64,000 nucleotides of DNA from Fodinibius sp052060035 (GTDB lineage Bacteria; Bacteroidota; Rhodothermia; Balneolales; Balneolaceae). The position numbers were made by a program, and so were the translations under genes. Positions 28,301 through 36,433 of this stretch are shown here, in pieces. The stretch lies in contig NZ_JBPOEA010000005.1 in assembly GCF_052060035.1 (NCBI RefSeq), positions 1-64,000 on the forward strand, in the 5' to 3' direction. Under the pieces are notes generated by a model that saw only the letters and a program-made list of their open reading frames with translations, had not been told where the DNA came from and searched no databases. Numbering within the stretch: position 1 is the stretch's first letter; every line of letters begins with the position of its first letter.

Positions 28301-28538
28301 AGCCGAGTCGTTTCAGGACGTCCTAAATTACCCCATAAAGCTTAACAACAAGCTGGCCTCATTAGCTAATACGGTAGGTACCGGCGATGGACGTCCTACC
28401 AAACAGCAATATGAAGTTTATGAGGATCTGGCAGCACAAGTGGATGCACAGTTTGAACGTATAGAGCCCATTTTACGCGGTGATGCTTCGAGCTTAATTG
28501 AGGAAGTAGACAAGGAAGCTATTCCCATCGAGAATTAA
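25323..28538 (+). CDS. Secreted Asp-box (VPS10/sortilin-like, BNR) beta-propeller protein
   Basis: From ATG 25323 it is 1071 residues with a signal peptide (hydrophobic core VTVLALLFMGISF, then AKAQ). An in-frame ATG at 25287 exists, but the leader AAACAGGGATA directly before 25323 repeats the one in front of susC. About ten Asp-box motifs are visible (for example KTTDGGNNW, KTTDGGKTW, KSRDGGETW, RSDDSGETW, VSRDNGDSW), spread over roughly residues 60-720, so one or two beta-propellers. A C-terminal coiled-coil-like region (about 900-1060) ends the protein. Such proteins are often annotated as glycosyl hydrolases, but no catalytic activity can be assigned. The position after susCD suggests a role in handling the same ligand. 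Confidence 0.88.
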   Translation: MLRHNQNYNWSIVTVLALLFMGISFSAKAQRFGESNQAEDVNEVSFEEPYLQNLEYRNIGPFRGGRSVAVTGHPDQPDTYYTGFTGGGIYKTTDGGNNWVNVSDGDLKTGSVGALTAAPSNSNVIYAGMGETCIRGNMSAGDGMYKTTDGGKNWEHIGLPESHFIGEIAVHPKNEDIVWVAVMGHAFGTEGNEERGVYKTTDGGKTWEKVLYHNQNTGAVDIEVDPTNPNILYASLWEAYRNPWKMSSGGEGSGLYKSRDGGETWTNISERPGMPKGLMGKIGVAISPVNPDRIWTIIESDNGGVFRSDDSGETWNRVNSDRNLRQRAWYYTHIVADTKDEDEVYVLNVGFYKSTDGGESFDRVGTPHGDHHDLWIDPNDGNRMVVADDGGGQVSYNDGKSWSSYHKYATGQFYQVITDDEFPYRIYGAQQDNSTVGIKSRTADYGIETRDWHPVAGGESGYIAPDPENPNVTYGGSYGGYFNKFNDFTDQSDRIDVWPDNPMGAGAKDLKYRFQWTFPIYISPHDPDLLYATSQFVHRSDDEGMSWDTISEDLTRNDKSKQGESGGPITKDDTSVEYYNTIFTFAESPVEPGVLWTGADDGLIHVSRDNGDSWTEVTPKGMPEAMASIIDPSPHDAGTAYLAATRYKFDDFQPMLYKTDNYGQSWTKITTGIPSKDFTRVIREDPNQEGLLYAGTETGLYVSFNDGELWQPFQLNLPAVPITDLTVHKRDKDLVVATQGRSFWVLDDLSVLHQLGEQVTQSDYYLYQPETTYLFGNHTEPEPGQTLGENPKDGVVVHYNLNSKISEQEIQLQFAESNGDVIRTFSNKEDLDGNEVKESEEFHEKEHDVPSDVLTTKQGQNTFVWNMRYPGATDLDGRQILWAGSTRGPSAIPGTYEVRLIVDDQTIMSQNFEITKDPRIDVTQDDFEAQFELHQTIISKLDTTHKAINRIREIREELNNIKSDNAANQELQDRVDAMLTTLADVEGELMQTKAESFQDVLNYPIKLNNKLASLANTVGTGDGRPTKQQYEVYEDLAAQVDAQFERIEPILRGDASSLIEEVDKEAIPIEN

Positions 28539-28562
28539 TATAGTAATCCAGACTTATCTAAC

Positions 28563-28597
28563 GCAGCATCATGAATATCCGTGGTGCTGCTTTTTTT
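28563..28597 (+). terminator. Terminator after the Asp-box propeller gene
   Basis: GCAGCATCA (28563-28571) pairs with TGGTGCTGC (28582-28590), followed by seven T. It ends transcription just before the convergent mscS-like gene. Confidence 0.88.
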
Positions 28598-28601
28598 ATT
28601 T

Positions 28602-29510
28602 TTACCCCTCTTTATCAATAGGCAATCTAACCGAGCTCCGTACATGCAGATCCCGCTGGGGAAATGGAATGACAATATTATATTTATCGAACGTTCTTAC
28701 AATTGCTTGATTGAGCTCATTTCGAATTTTGGGATAGTCTTTAACATTGGGAATCCAGGAACGTAGCTGCATATTCCACGAAGAATCTCCAAATTCTAAA
28801 AGGTGTACTTCCGGCTTGGGTTTTTTCATGACACTGCTATTATTTTCGGCTACCTCCTTAAGCGCTTTCAAAACCGTATCCAAATCTGATGCATACGATA
28901 CTCCAACACTTACATCCAGCCGATATGTGGGATCTCCATGTGAATAATTAATTACATCTTTAGAGACAAACTCTGAGTTTGGTACTACAATAGAAATATT
29001 ATTTACCGTCCGTACCATCGTAGATCGAATATTTATCTCAATAACATCCCCCTCTATCTCATTAACAACCACGCGATCACCTATGCTAATGGGACGCTCA
29101 AACAGAATAATAAGCCCCGAAATAAAGTTGGAGGTAACATTCTGGAGTCCAAAACCAATACCTACCGAGAGGAGACCAAATATTACGGTAAGGCTGCTTA
29201 AATTTATTCCTACAAAGTTGAAGGAGATAAGTACCCCGATGGTAATAATAACATACTGCGTAAGACGAGAAAGAGTATAGCTGGTACCCTCATCAACATG
29301 AAATCGTTTAAATATTTTGCGATTGATCGTCCTGCGAGCTAAAATTCCAGCGATGGTAAAAAAGGTGAGGAGCAGGAAGAAAATAAGAATAGAGGCTGTG
29401 GTTACGGGTACTTCACTAATGGTAAACAGCTGAATGTTTAAAATTTCCCGAATATAGCTAAATAATTCTTCCCAAGTCATAACGCCGAAAATTGTTTGAT
29501 GAATATACAA
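28602..29510 (-). CDS. MscS family mechanosensitive channel
   Basis: A 302-residue protein with N-terminal membrane helices (about 38-60, 82-103 and 108-133), the last being the glycine-rich pore helix GLLSVGIGFGLQNVTSNFISG, followed by the beta-domain FERPISIGDRVVV and a soluble C-terminal cage. The family opens under membrane tension and releases solutes on osmotic downshock. Residues LFERP and GDRVVVNEIEGDVIEI are characteristic. It ends 5 bp past the propeller terminator and lies downstream of the PhoD-like gene on the same strand (69 bp gap). Confidence 0.93.
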   Translation of the reverse strand: MYIHQTIFGVMTWEELFSYIREILNIQLFTISEVPVTTASILIFFLLLTFFTIAGILARRTINRKIFKRFHVDEGTSYTLSRLTQYVIITIGVLISFNFVGINLSSLTVIFGLLSVGIGFGLQNVTSNFISGLIILFERPISIGDRVVVNEIEGDVIEINIRSTMVRTVNNISIVVPNSEFVSKDVINYSHGDPTYRLDVSVGVSYASDLDTVLKALKEVAENNSSVMKKPKPEVHLLEFGDSSWNMQLRSWIPNVKDYPKIRNELNQAIVRTFDKYNIVIPFPQRDLHVRSSVRLPIDKEG

Positions 29511-29579
29511 ATAGGGAGACCGATTATATTACCAGCCTCCCTTCTCAATATATAGCGAAAATTAGTTAATAGTCAGCTA

Positions 29580-30941
29580 TTAATTTGTGAGATCTTTTTC
29601 ATGAATAGTATAATCCCACAGCTTCTTTCCATCAGAGCCGTAAGTTTCCAAAATTAATTGCCGATTATCTTGCTCTCCTTTAACATGCAACATCCCAAAG
29701 TTTTGATCTTTATATACGAGGGTCCCATCTACTCGCTGCGGATTTTCAAACTCTTTTGATTTATCTAAATTCCCGTACGTTCCACTACTTAGCGGAGATG
29801 AGGTAAACTCATAAATGGGATAAGAATCCTCACGATCTGTTTTTAACAACTCAGTAAAGTGACGATCACCCGATATAAACAGCACTCCGGGGATATCGTG
29901 TGCATCTAAAAAGTCCATAAGCTCCTCATATTCCTCTCCATAGGCCACTAACGATTCATGATTGTTCATCTTATTAGTAACCTGGTTCCCTACCACTATA
30001 ACCTTAAACGTCGCATTACTGCCGATCAAACTATCCATTAACCACTGCAACTGCGCCTCTCCGAAGAAATCCTTATCCTCTTTCTTTAACCGATTTGGGG
30101 CCCGATGAAAACGATCATCCATCAGAAAAAACTCTACATCACTATATTTATATTTGGTAAAAACACCGTCGGTTTCACGGGTTCCATAACTTGGGTTTGT
30201 CCAATATCGCTTAAAAATATCCAGTGCTTGTTGACGCATGCGATAGGATCGATCCGAGTTATTGGGCCCGTAATCGTGATCGTCCCAGGTAGCTAAATTG
30301 ATGGTATTAGCCAGCAAGGACTGCATCTCCGGAGTATTTCGGGCATCCTTAAACCGATAGTCCATTCTTTCTTTGGAATAGAAATCGGGCTCTCGATAGT
30401 ACAGATTATCACCCAGCCACAACATGATATCCGGATTTTGTTTTGGGATGTGCGATAATATTTCGGTGCCCTTTCCATAGGGCGTACCCGGACGATCGAA
30501 TTGCGAATCATTTATATACAGGCACGATCCCATCGCTACCGAAAAATCAGGTGCTGCCTTGCGCCACTGCCACAGCTGCTGGGTCGTAAATTCGGTTTTA
30601 TATGGACGTTCTACTTTTTGTCCCTCTATGGAAAGTTCATACTGATACGTTGTTCCGTAATCCAGATCCGTTAATTTAATCTGGGCTGTGTTTGATTCCA
30701 GCGCCAATGTAGAACTGCTATATACATGTTTAGTCGCATGTTCTTCCCCTTTTTTCCAATAGAATAATTCAAATGAGGCCGGTTTTGTTGTTTGTATCCA
30801 CAGATTAGCTTCTTGCATCTCTACATAGCCCAGCATAGGACCTGCTTCCAACAACGATTGCTGTGCCTGGGTCTGTAGAAATCCGGCAAGAAAGAAAAAG
30901 ATCAGTAGTGTAACATATCGACGTAAGGTATAAATGCTCAT
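29580..30941 (-). CDS. PhoD-like secreted alkaline phosphatase/phosphodiesterase
   Basis: This 453-residue protein has a signal peptide (core VTLLIFFFLAGFL, cut near TQAQ), an N-terminal fibronectin-like domain (about 30-125, with GYVEMQEANLWI), and a metallophosphatase domain with AMGSCLYIND, IMLWLGDNLYY, TWDDHDYGPNN and ISGDRHFTEL, the metal-binding blocks of PhoD. It would release phosphate from phosphodiesters or monoesters outside the inner membrane. No Tat twin-arginine motif is visible (RRYVT is near the start but not followed by the usual FLK), so Sec export is more likely. No Pho box can be identified. Confidence 0.9.
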   Translation of the reverse strand: MSIYTLRRYVTLLIFFFLAGFLQTQAQQSLLEAGPMLGYVEMQEANLWIQTTKPASFELFYWKKGEEHATKHVYSSSTLALESNTAQIKLTDLDYGTTYQYELSIEGQKVERPYKTEFTTQQLWQWRKAAPDFSVAMGSCLYINDSQFDRPGTPYGKGTEILSHIPKQNPDIMLWLGDNLYYREPDFYSKERMDYRFKDARNTPEMQSLLANTINLATWDDHDYGPNNSDRSYRMRQQALDIFKRYWTNPSYGTRETDGVFTKYKYSDVEFFLMDDRFHRAPNRLKKEDKDFFGEAQLQWLMDSLIGSNATFKVIVVGNQVTNKMNNHESLVAYGEEYEELMDFLDAHDIPGVLFISGDRHFTELLKTDREDSYPIYEFTSSPLSSGTYGNLDKSKEFENPQRVDGTLVYKDQNFGMLHVKGEQDNRQLILETYGSDGKKLWDYTIHEKDLTN

Positions 30942-31103
30942 GAATCTGGGAGTTAATTACAAATCAGTACGACCTTCCAATATCTTATTTTAACAGAAGA
31001 AAAATAAAGACTTATTTTCTGACCTGTTTTCGTTGAATATACTTGTCGTTTACGGTATTTTCAGCATCACTTAATTAAGAGCACTTAACCTAACCACTAA
31101 CTT

Positions 31104-31664
31104 ATGCGCATTATCATTTTTGGTCCACCCGGCGCCGGTAAAGGTACCCAGGCTAATCTCATCAGTGAAGAGTTCAACATTCCCCACCTGTCTACCGGAG
31201 AAATATTTCGATCAGCCATAAAAAATGAAACTCCTCTCGGTAAAGAAGTCAAAGCTATTTTAGATGCCGGTGATCTGGTTCCCGATGAAAAAGTAGTAGG
31301 CCTTGTTAAAGAGGAACTCAAAGATGATAAATACAACGGTGGTTATATTTTAGATGGATTCCCGCGCACCGTACCACAAGCCAAAGCCTTTGATGATCTG
31401 TTGGATGAAAAAGGCAAAACCCTTGACGCTTTTCTACAGCTGGAAGTTCCCGAACAAGAGTTAATTGATCGCATTCTAAGCCGCGGCGAAGGACGTTCCG
31501 ATGATTCCCCCGAAAAAGTGAAAAATCGACTATCTGTTTACCACAAAGAAACCGAGCCGGTACTAAAGTACTATAAAAAACAGGATGTGGTAAAAACCAT
31601 AGATGGCGTCGGTTCAATCAAAGAAATATTTAATCGCATTAAAGACACGCTAAACAGCAAGTAG
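31104..31664 (+). CDS. adk: Adenylate kinase
   Basis: A 186-residue kinase with P-loop GPPGAGKGT at 7-15, the NMP-binding HLSTGEIFRSAI and VPDEKVV segments, and DGFPRT. The LID is the short form (RGEGRSDDSPEKVKNRL) without zinc cysteines, hence the smaller size, as is common in Bacteroidota. It catalyses ATP + AMP to 2 ADP. It ends in an ordinary TAG. The gene is flanked by gaps of about 160 and 150 bp and is probably monocistronic. Confidence 0.97.
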   Translation: MRIIIFGPPGAGKGTQANLISEEFNIPHLSTGEIFRSAIKNETPLGKEVKAILDAGDLVPDEKVVGLVKEELKDDKYNGGYILDGFPRTVPQAKAFDDLLDEKGKTLDAFLQLEVPEQELIDRILSRGEGRSDDSPEKVKNRLSVYHKETEPVLKYYKKQDVVKTIDGVGSIKEIFNRIKDTLNSK

Positions 31665-31813
31665 TTTTCTCTCTGTAGTCATTTTTTATCCATATTTATT
31701 CTTGGCAGTACAAATCCCTTAAACAACCTTAGGGATTTCCCTACATCTCTTCTTTGAACTGGTGAATAACTTAATCGGCAACTCTAATTATTCATCTTCA
31801 AATCAAGATTATT

Positions 31814-32230
31814 ATGAAAAATTGTATCGGGTGGGTTGCCATTATGAGTATTCTATTTATTTCGGGGTGTACTACTTCTGGCGCTTTTCTTTCTGCCAAT
31901 CAAACGCAAGTTAACCTGGAACAGGCCAACTATAATATTACAGCAACAAATGTATCAGGCTATTCAGAATCAGCCTATGTTTTAGGCTTTAGCTACTCTA
32001 CAGGTTTTACCACGAGTACGTTTGCGGCCGGACGTGTGGAAGGAACCGGACTGCTTTACAAAGAAGCCTTGGAAGATCTCTGGACTAACTACGAAAAAGA
32101 TAATGGTACCATCAATGGAAAACGCCTGGCATTAACCAACGTTCGGTACGATACAGATATCCTAAATTTATTTATCTACACTAAAGTGATGATAGGTGTA
32201 CGTGCTGATGTAATTGAATTTACTGACTAA
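31814..32230 (+). CDS. Small lipoprotein (DUF6567-like)
   Basis: A 138-residue lipoprotein: hydrophobic signal segment then ISGC with Cys19. The mature part is a small beta-rich domain with ANYNITATNVSGYSESAYVLG and a later KRLALTNVRYDTDIL. I believe it resembles a Bacteroidota family called DUF6567, from memory and not checked. It is convergent with the next gene, 4 bp between the stops. Function unknown; outer-membrane or periplasmic anchoring is inferred. Confidence 0.75.
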   Translation: MKNCIGWVAIMSILFISGCTTSGAFLSANQTQVNLEQANYNITATNVSGYSESAYVLGFSYSTGFTTSTFAAGRVEGTGLLYKEALEDLWTNYEKDNGTINGKRLALTNVRYDTDILNLFIYTKVMIGVRADVIEFTD

Positions 32231-32234
32231 TAAG

Positions 32235-33137
32235 TTAGTAAATATTATCCAATAGCTGTAAAATACCCGGTGTTACATCCATAATACTTTCTGCACCAGA
32301 TAACTTATGTGCTCCGGGGCCGTATACAAATAGCGGCACGCTGTTAAGTGTATGTGTTTTGATGGATAAATCCTCCACATTCCCATGATCACTGGAGAGC
32401 ACAATCGTCGTAGAAGGTGCTTTATGGTTAATAAGATGCCATAAAAAACGGTCGTATGTTTGTAAATAACGAGTCGCTTTTTCCAGCTCTTGACTATGTC
32501 CCGCTTTATCGGTGAGATAATACTCGTGTAGCAGCAAATCATATTCCTCAGTTTGCTCTAAAAGTCGATCTGCAGCTTCTTCGGGGATAATTTGCGGTAC
32601 GTCGATATTAAGATGCTCCCGCCAGGCCTGTTGTGTTAACTCAGCAGTTAATGCCTTTTCCTCTTTAACTTCCTTAGTAGTATGTAACGATATATTTGCA
32701 CTTTTCGTCATGAGCGTCGTACAGCTCCACCTATTTCTTTCTCGCGCCTTTTTAAAAAATATATCCGGATAAGCATTTATAAAGTTAGCCTGTTTACCTA
32801 ACTGCTTGGTTTTTATAAATAAGCTATGCTCTTTTATAAAAGGCTTAATACCGGAGTGTGGAAAAGGTCCAAAGTGTTTACCAATTTCTCGGGGTGCATT
32901 TTTTCCAGTAAATAAGGCCGTCTGCCCCGTTCCACTCTGGGGTAACCCTTCTACACCTAAACGGGCATCCAAGAATTTAAACAGATGGTTAGTTTCCTTT
33001 AATTCTGATGCTCTACCAGAAAATTCCTGATCCCCGGCCATCGCTGAAAAACCTTGGTAGGAAAACCCCGTAAAGGGATTAGATCTATTAGCTTTTCCCA
33101 ATCCTACCCCATCTATAAATAGAAATATTACAGACAT
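32235..33137 (-). CDS. Alkaline-phosphatase-superfamily metalloenzyme (PGM/phosphopentomutase-like)
   Basis: A 300-residue cytosolic protein beginning MSVIFLFIDGVGLG with Asp9 as a metal ligand, a nucleophile region GLPQSGTGQTALFTG (Ser/Thr after PQSGTGQ) and SSDHGNVEDL near residue 253 followed by HTLNSVPLFVYG, all typical of the cofactor-independent phosphoglycerate mutase/phosphopentomutase metalloenzyme domain. It lacks the large inserted transferase domain of true iPGM (about 510 residues), so it is a stand-alone member with unknown substrate. It lies on the opposite strand to its neighbours. Confidence 0.82.
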   Translation of the reverse strand: MSVIFLFIDGVGLGKANRSNPFTGFSYQGFSAMAGDQEFSGRASELKETNHLFKFLDARLGVEGLPQSGTGQTALFTGKNAPREIGKHFGPFPHSGIKPFIKEHSLFIKTKQLGKQANFINAYPDIFFKKARERNRWSCTTLMTKSANISLHTTKEVKEEKALTAELTQQAWREHLNIDVPQIIPEEAADRLLEQTEEYDLLLHEYYLTDKAGHSQELEKATRYLQTYDRFLWHLINHKAPSTTIVLSSDHGNVEDLSIKTHTLNSVPLFVYGPGAHKLSGAESIMDVTPGILQLLDNIY

Positions 33138-33335
33138 AACAAATAAACTATTAAAACCTTACACCAGATAGAATACAATACAGCATCTTACCTGATTTCG
33201 TATCACAATCTTTGTAACAAAGTAACTCATTACATGCAAATAATTTTAAGCAGATACCATCCCTTACTTAAAAATGTAACACCAGATATACATTCTCGTA
33301 GGCTTTACTCATTTTAAGGAATCAAATATCACATT

Positions 33336-35413
33336 ATGAGTAACAAAAGGTATCAGATTTTTCTTTTATCAATAGTAAGTCTATTCTTCATTAACAACTT
33401 AAATGTACTAGCTCAAGAGCAACCAACTCCTTCAGATTTAATTTCGTATGAAGATCCTCGTCAGCTTGCTCTCTCTCTCCTGACGGAAGTAAAGTAATCG
33501 TCCAAACTCGAAAAGCGAACCTATCTAAAAATAGTTATGATAAATCATTTTGGTTGATTGATACTAAATCCCGAGATAAAAAGAAACTTTCCTTACCTGA
33601 GAGTGCTCAATCAATAGAATGGCTGCCCAATGGAAAGAAAATTGCTTACCTTGCTCGAGCTAAAAGACAGTTACAGGTGTGGACTAAAAACATTAACAGT
33701 GATTTAAGTCAGCAAATTACGAAGGTACCGGCCGGTGTGAGACAATTTTCTATTGCCCCCAGCGGTAATTCTCTTGCTTACTCCACAGTAGATATACAAG
33801 CAATGAAGAAGGCAAGAAAAAGGGCCAAGTCCGAAGAAACAGGAGGCGTAGAAATTGACATACTTACTTTCAGGGCTTCCAAAATCAACAATAATCTTCA
33901 GAGACGTCGGACTGCTCCTTCACTTCAACTATTTGTTTCTAAACTGAATGGGGATGATAAAATATTAGTAAGTGATTCTTTACATGTCAAAGATTTTGAA
34001 TAGTCGCCTAATGGAAATAGAATTGCACTTCAAGTAGCAAATTCTCCCATGCAAAAAACGGGAATACCTTCCCGGGGAAGTGATTTAGCCATTTATGATA
34101 ATCAGAATAATAAGCTCAATAAAGTTGCTAAAGGAAATCAGAATCCGACCAGTTTTTTTGATGATGTTATTTCTTATTCTACTCCTTTCTGGTCGCCATC
34201 GGGTGATAAACTAGGATATTTACGAATTGATCATTCCGACAGATGGGGTACTACACCGGAAATTGGGATCTATAATCTGGAAAAGGATGCCAAAGAATTA
34301 ATAACAGATGCCGATCAGCAAGACTTTTATAAACCCATTTTCCACTGGACTGCAGATAATAAGGTGTATGTAGAAAATACCCAGGAGGCGCGGCGCGGTT
34401 TATTTCTTATTGATCCATCCGAATCTACTATTTCACCTGTTAACGTATCTGACAGCTACCAATCTCAATTCTCATTTAATTCTAATTCAAATAGAGAACA
34501 CGTAGCCTGGATTAAAGAAGAAATTAATGAAGCTCCCGAACTTTATTTTTCGGGTGACAACTTTAACACAACTAAAAAACTTTCATCCTTTAATAAGAAT
34601 ACTAAGAACCTAACTTTACCAGAGATAAAATCATTAATGTGGAAATCTGATGATGGCACTGAAGTACAGGGTTGGTATATTCATCCAAAAAACTTTGACA
34701 AAGAAAACCCTCCACCGGTGATAACATTACTCCACGGTGGGCCCGGTCTTCCGGTTAGCAACAAATTTGATCCCTATCTGGAACAGTGGCCTTTTCCCAT
34801 TCAAAGTTTAACGGCAAAGGGATATGCAATTTTTATCCCAAATTATCGATACACTAATTCATTTGGTAAAGAATTTAAAACCCCGGAAAAACCTGATAAG
34901 GAATCCGTACAAGATATTATTACAGGTATTAACTACTTAATTAGTCATAATTTAGGCAACAAAGAAAAGCTTGGAATAATGGGTCATAGTCATGGTGGGT
35001 GGCTCGGTCCTATGGTTGCAGCAAACAATCCAATCTTTAAGGTAGCATCTTTTGCCGAGGGCTTTGGAAATTATTTATCGATGTATGGTCATCTTGAAGG
35101 GGCTCGAAACAAAGGGCTCCATGAATATTATTTTGAATCCACACCCTATGAAAACCCGGATCGATATGTAGAAATTTCTCCCATATTTAAAAATAGTTTC
35201 ACTACACAAATTCCTACATTACTTGAATTTGGACAGCGATCTCCTGTGGCCAAGCAAGGAGTTGAATTTGCTAAAACTTTCTGGCGTCATGACACTCCAC
35301 ATAAGCTTGCTATTTACCCCAATGAAGGGCACAGCATCCAATCACCAAAAATGCAGGTTGATGCCATGAAAAGAAATATTGACTGGTTTGAAAAATGGCT
35401 ACCTGTAGATTAA
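33336..35413 (+). pseudogene. S9 family (prolyl oligopeptidase-like) peptidase, frameshifted and amber-interrupted
   Basis: ATG 33336 starts a secreted protein (signal peptide ending VLAQEQ) that reads ISYEDPRQLALS and then shifts frame in a CT repeat at 33469-33479 and hits TAA. Removing two bases restores SPDGSKVIVQTRKANLS and the rest of an N-terminal propeller. A second lesion, TAG at 34001-34003, replaces what is almost certainly TGG (FEWSPNGNRIA). The last part (34004-35413) is an intact alpha/beta-hydrolase domain with GHSHGGW and a terminal EGHSIQSP. The usual acid residue of the triad is not evident: the corresponding segment reads LLEFGQRSPVAKQ, without the HGxxD pattern. Two independent lesions argue for decay over sequencing error. 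A terminator follows. Confidence 0.87.
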
Positions 35414-35434
35414 AACTTTTTGGGGTCCTCTATA

Positions 35435-35478
35435 AAGAAGGGAAACTGAATTAATACAGCTTCCCTTCTTTTATTTTA
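35435..35478 (+). terminator. Terminator after the S9 pseudogene
   Basis: GAAGGGAA (35437-35444) pairs with TTCCCTTC (35461-35468), with a further CTG/CAG extension toward the loop, and is followed by TTTTATTTTATT. The preserved terminator indicates a once-functional gene. Confidence 0.85.
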
Positions 35479-35537
35479 TTGTAAAGATCCTGCTACAAGT
35501 TCAGGATGGAATTATAACAACTCAAAATAATATCCTT

Positions 35538-35978
35538 TCACCGCTCCATGACTAAGGTCACCGGACCATCGTTGCGAAGCCGCACATCCATATAAGCACC
35601 AAATTGACCACTTTCAATATTGAGGTCCGAGTGTTTTTTAAAATAACCAATCAAATCCTCATACAGTTTGTCGGCTTTATCTGGACCTGCGGCTTCAAAA
35701 TAACTGGGACGATTTCCCTGTTCATAATCTCCATACAGTGTAAACTGAGGTATAACCAGTATTTCTCCCCCTACATCCTGTACCGACAGGTTCATCTTTC
35801 CATCCTCATCATCAAACACGCGAAGTTTCAATATTTTCTCAGCTAACCACTCCATCTGCTTCTCGGTGTCATCTTCATGAACTCCAACTAACAACATTAA
35901 TCCGTGATCAATTGCACCAACGTGCTCATCATGCACTAAAACACTCGCTTCGGACACCCTTTGTAACACTATCTTCAT
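35538..35978 (-). CDS. dtd: D-aminoacyl-tRNA deacylase
   Basis: A 146-residue Dtd with the start MKIVLQRVSEASV, the middle motif PQFTLYGDYEQGNRPSYFEAA and the C-terminal Gly-Pro motif RNDGPVTLVME. The family normally reads SQFTL; here Ser is replaced by Pro while the following Gln-Phe-Thr is kept. It hydrolyses D-amino acids mischarged on tRNA. It is transcribed away from the DnaA-box region, so its promoter lies in the candidate origin. Confidence 0.93.
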   Translation of the reverse strand: MKIVLQRVSEASVLVHDEHVGAIDHGLMLLVGVHEDDTEKQMEWLAEKILKLRVFDDEDGKMNLSVQDVGGEILVIPQFTLYGDYEQGNRPSYFEAAGPDKADKLYEDLIGYFKKHSDLNIESGQFGAYMDVRLRNDGPVTLVMER

Positions 35979-35989
35979 ATCTAAGTCTG

Positions 35990-36420
35990 TTAATAACCCT
36001 GTGGATAATTATGTGTATAACTACTTCTTAAAATAGATCAACCAAAACCAACAAAATTTCTCCACAGCTTTCAACAACAGAATAATATTTTCCACAAGTT
36101 ATACAGTAAGAAAATCGTGTCAATAACATTTTTTTCTTGACACTCACTTTGCTGTGGATTGTGGATAACTTAAATATAATTCTTCTAAGTCCTTGAGTTT
36201 ATTGATACCTTTATCCACAAAATAATCCACAATACAGTTTTACTAACTAAAATTTTGTGATTAAAAAAGTTATCCACTTTTCCACAGTAACTACTATGTA
36301 CTACAAATATTATTTATTTAATGTTACTTATGTTTTCCGGTGGATAATGTGGAGAAATATTTCTTAAAAACGAGATGCAAGTTGGCTATATTTATCTCAG
36401 TCAAAAAAACGAACTAATTT
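35990..36420. other. Candidate chromosomal replication origin (oriC)
   Basis: This gap between divergent dtd and purM carries three perfect DnaA boxes TTATCCACA: 36000-36008 (minus), 36160-36168 (minus) and 36211-36219 (plus). One-mismatch boxes are at 36058-36066, 36088-36096, 36223-36231, 36270-36278 and 36278-36286 (plus), and 36339-36347 and 36348-36356 (minus). A CTA-triplet run and an A/T-rich tract lie beside the 36270-36286 pair. Ten boxes in under 360 bp is far beyond chance. dnaA is not in the window, which is not unusual in this phylum. The parS-like sites at about 7 kb and the strand-composition change near here agree with an origin. Confidence 0.88.
36291..36334. other. Possible DnaA-trio element and unwinding region within oriC
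   Basis: CTACTA (36291-36296) and CTAC (36301-36304) start 4 bases after a DnaA box ending at 36286 and run into an A/T-rich tract to about 36334. In well-studied origins, DnaA-trio repeats (TAG on the complementary strand) lie between the last box and the unwinding element. Here the triplets are only partly in register, so this is a suggestion. Confidence 0.5.
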
Positions 36421-36433
36421 TCATTAACCCGTA

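Noticed and set aside
4536..34003. Amber codon recoding (two TAG stops inside otherwise intact frames)
   Set aside because: The two TAGs stand for different residues (probably Gln and Trp), and TAG is the ordinary stop of adk, the GH31 gene and the AtuA-like gene, so reassignment is unlikely; mutation is simpler.
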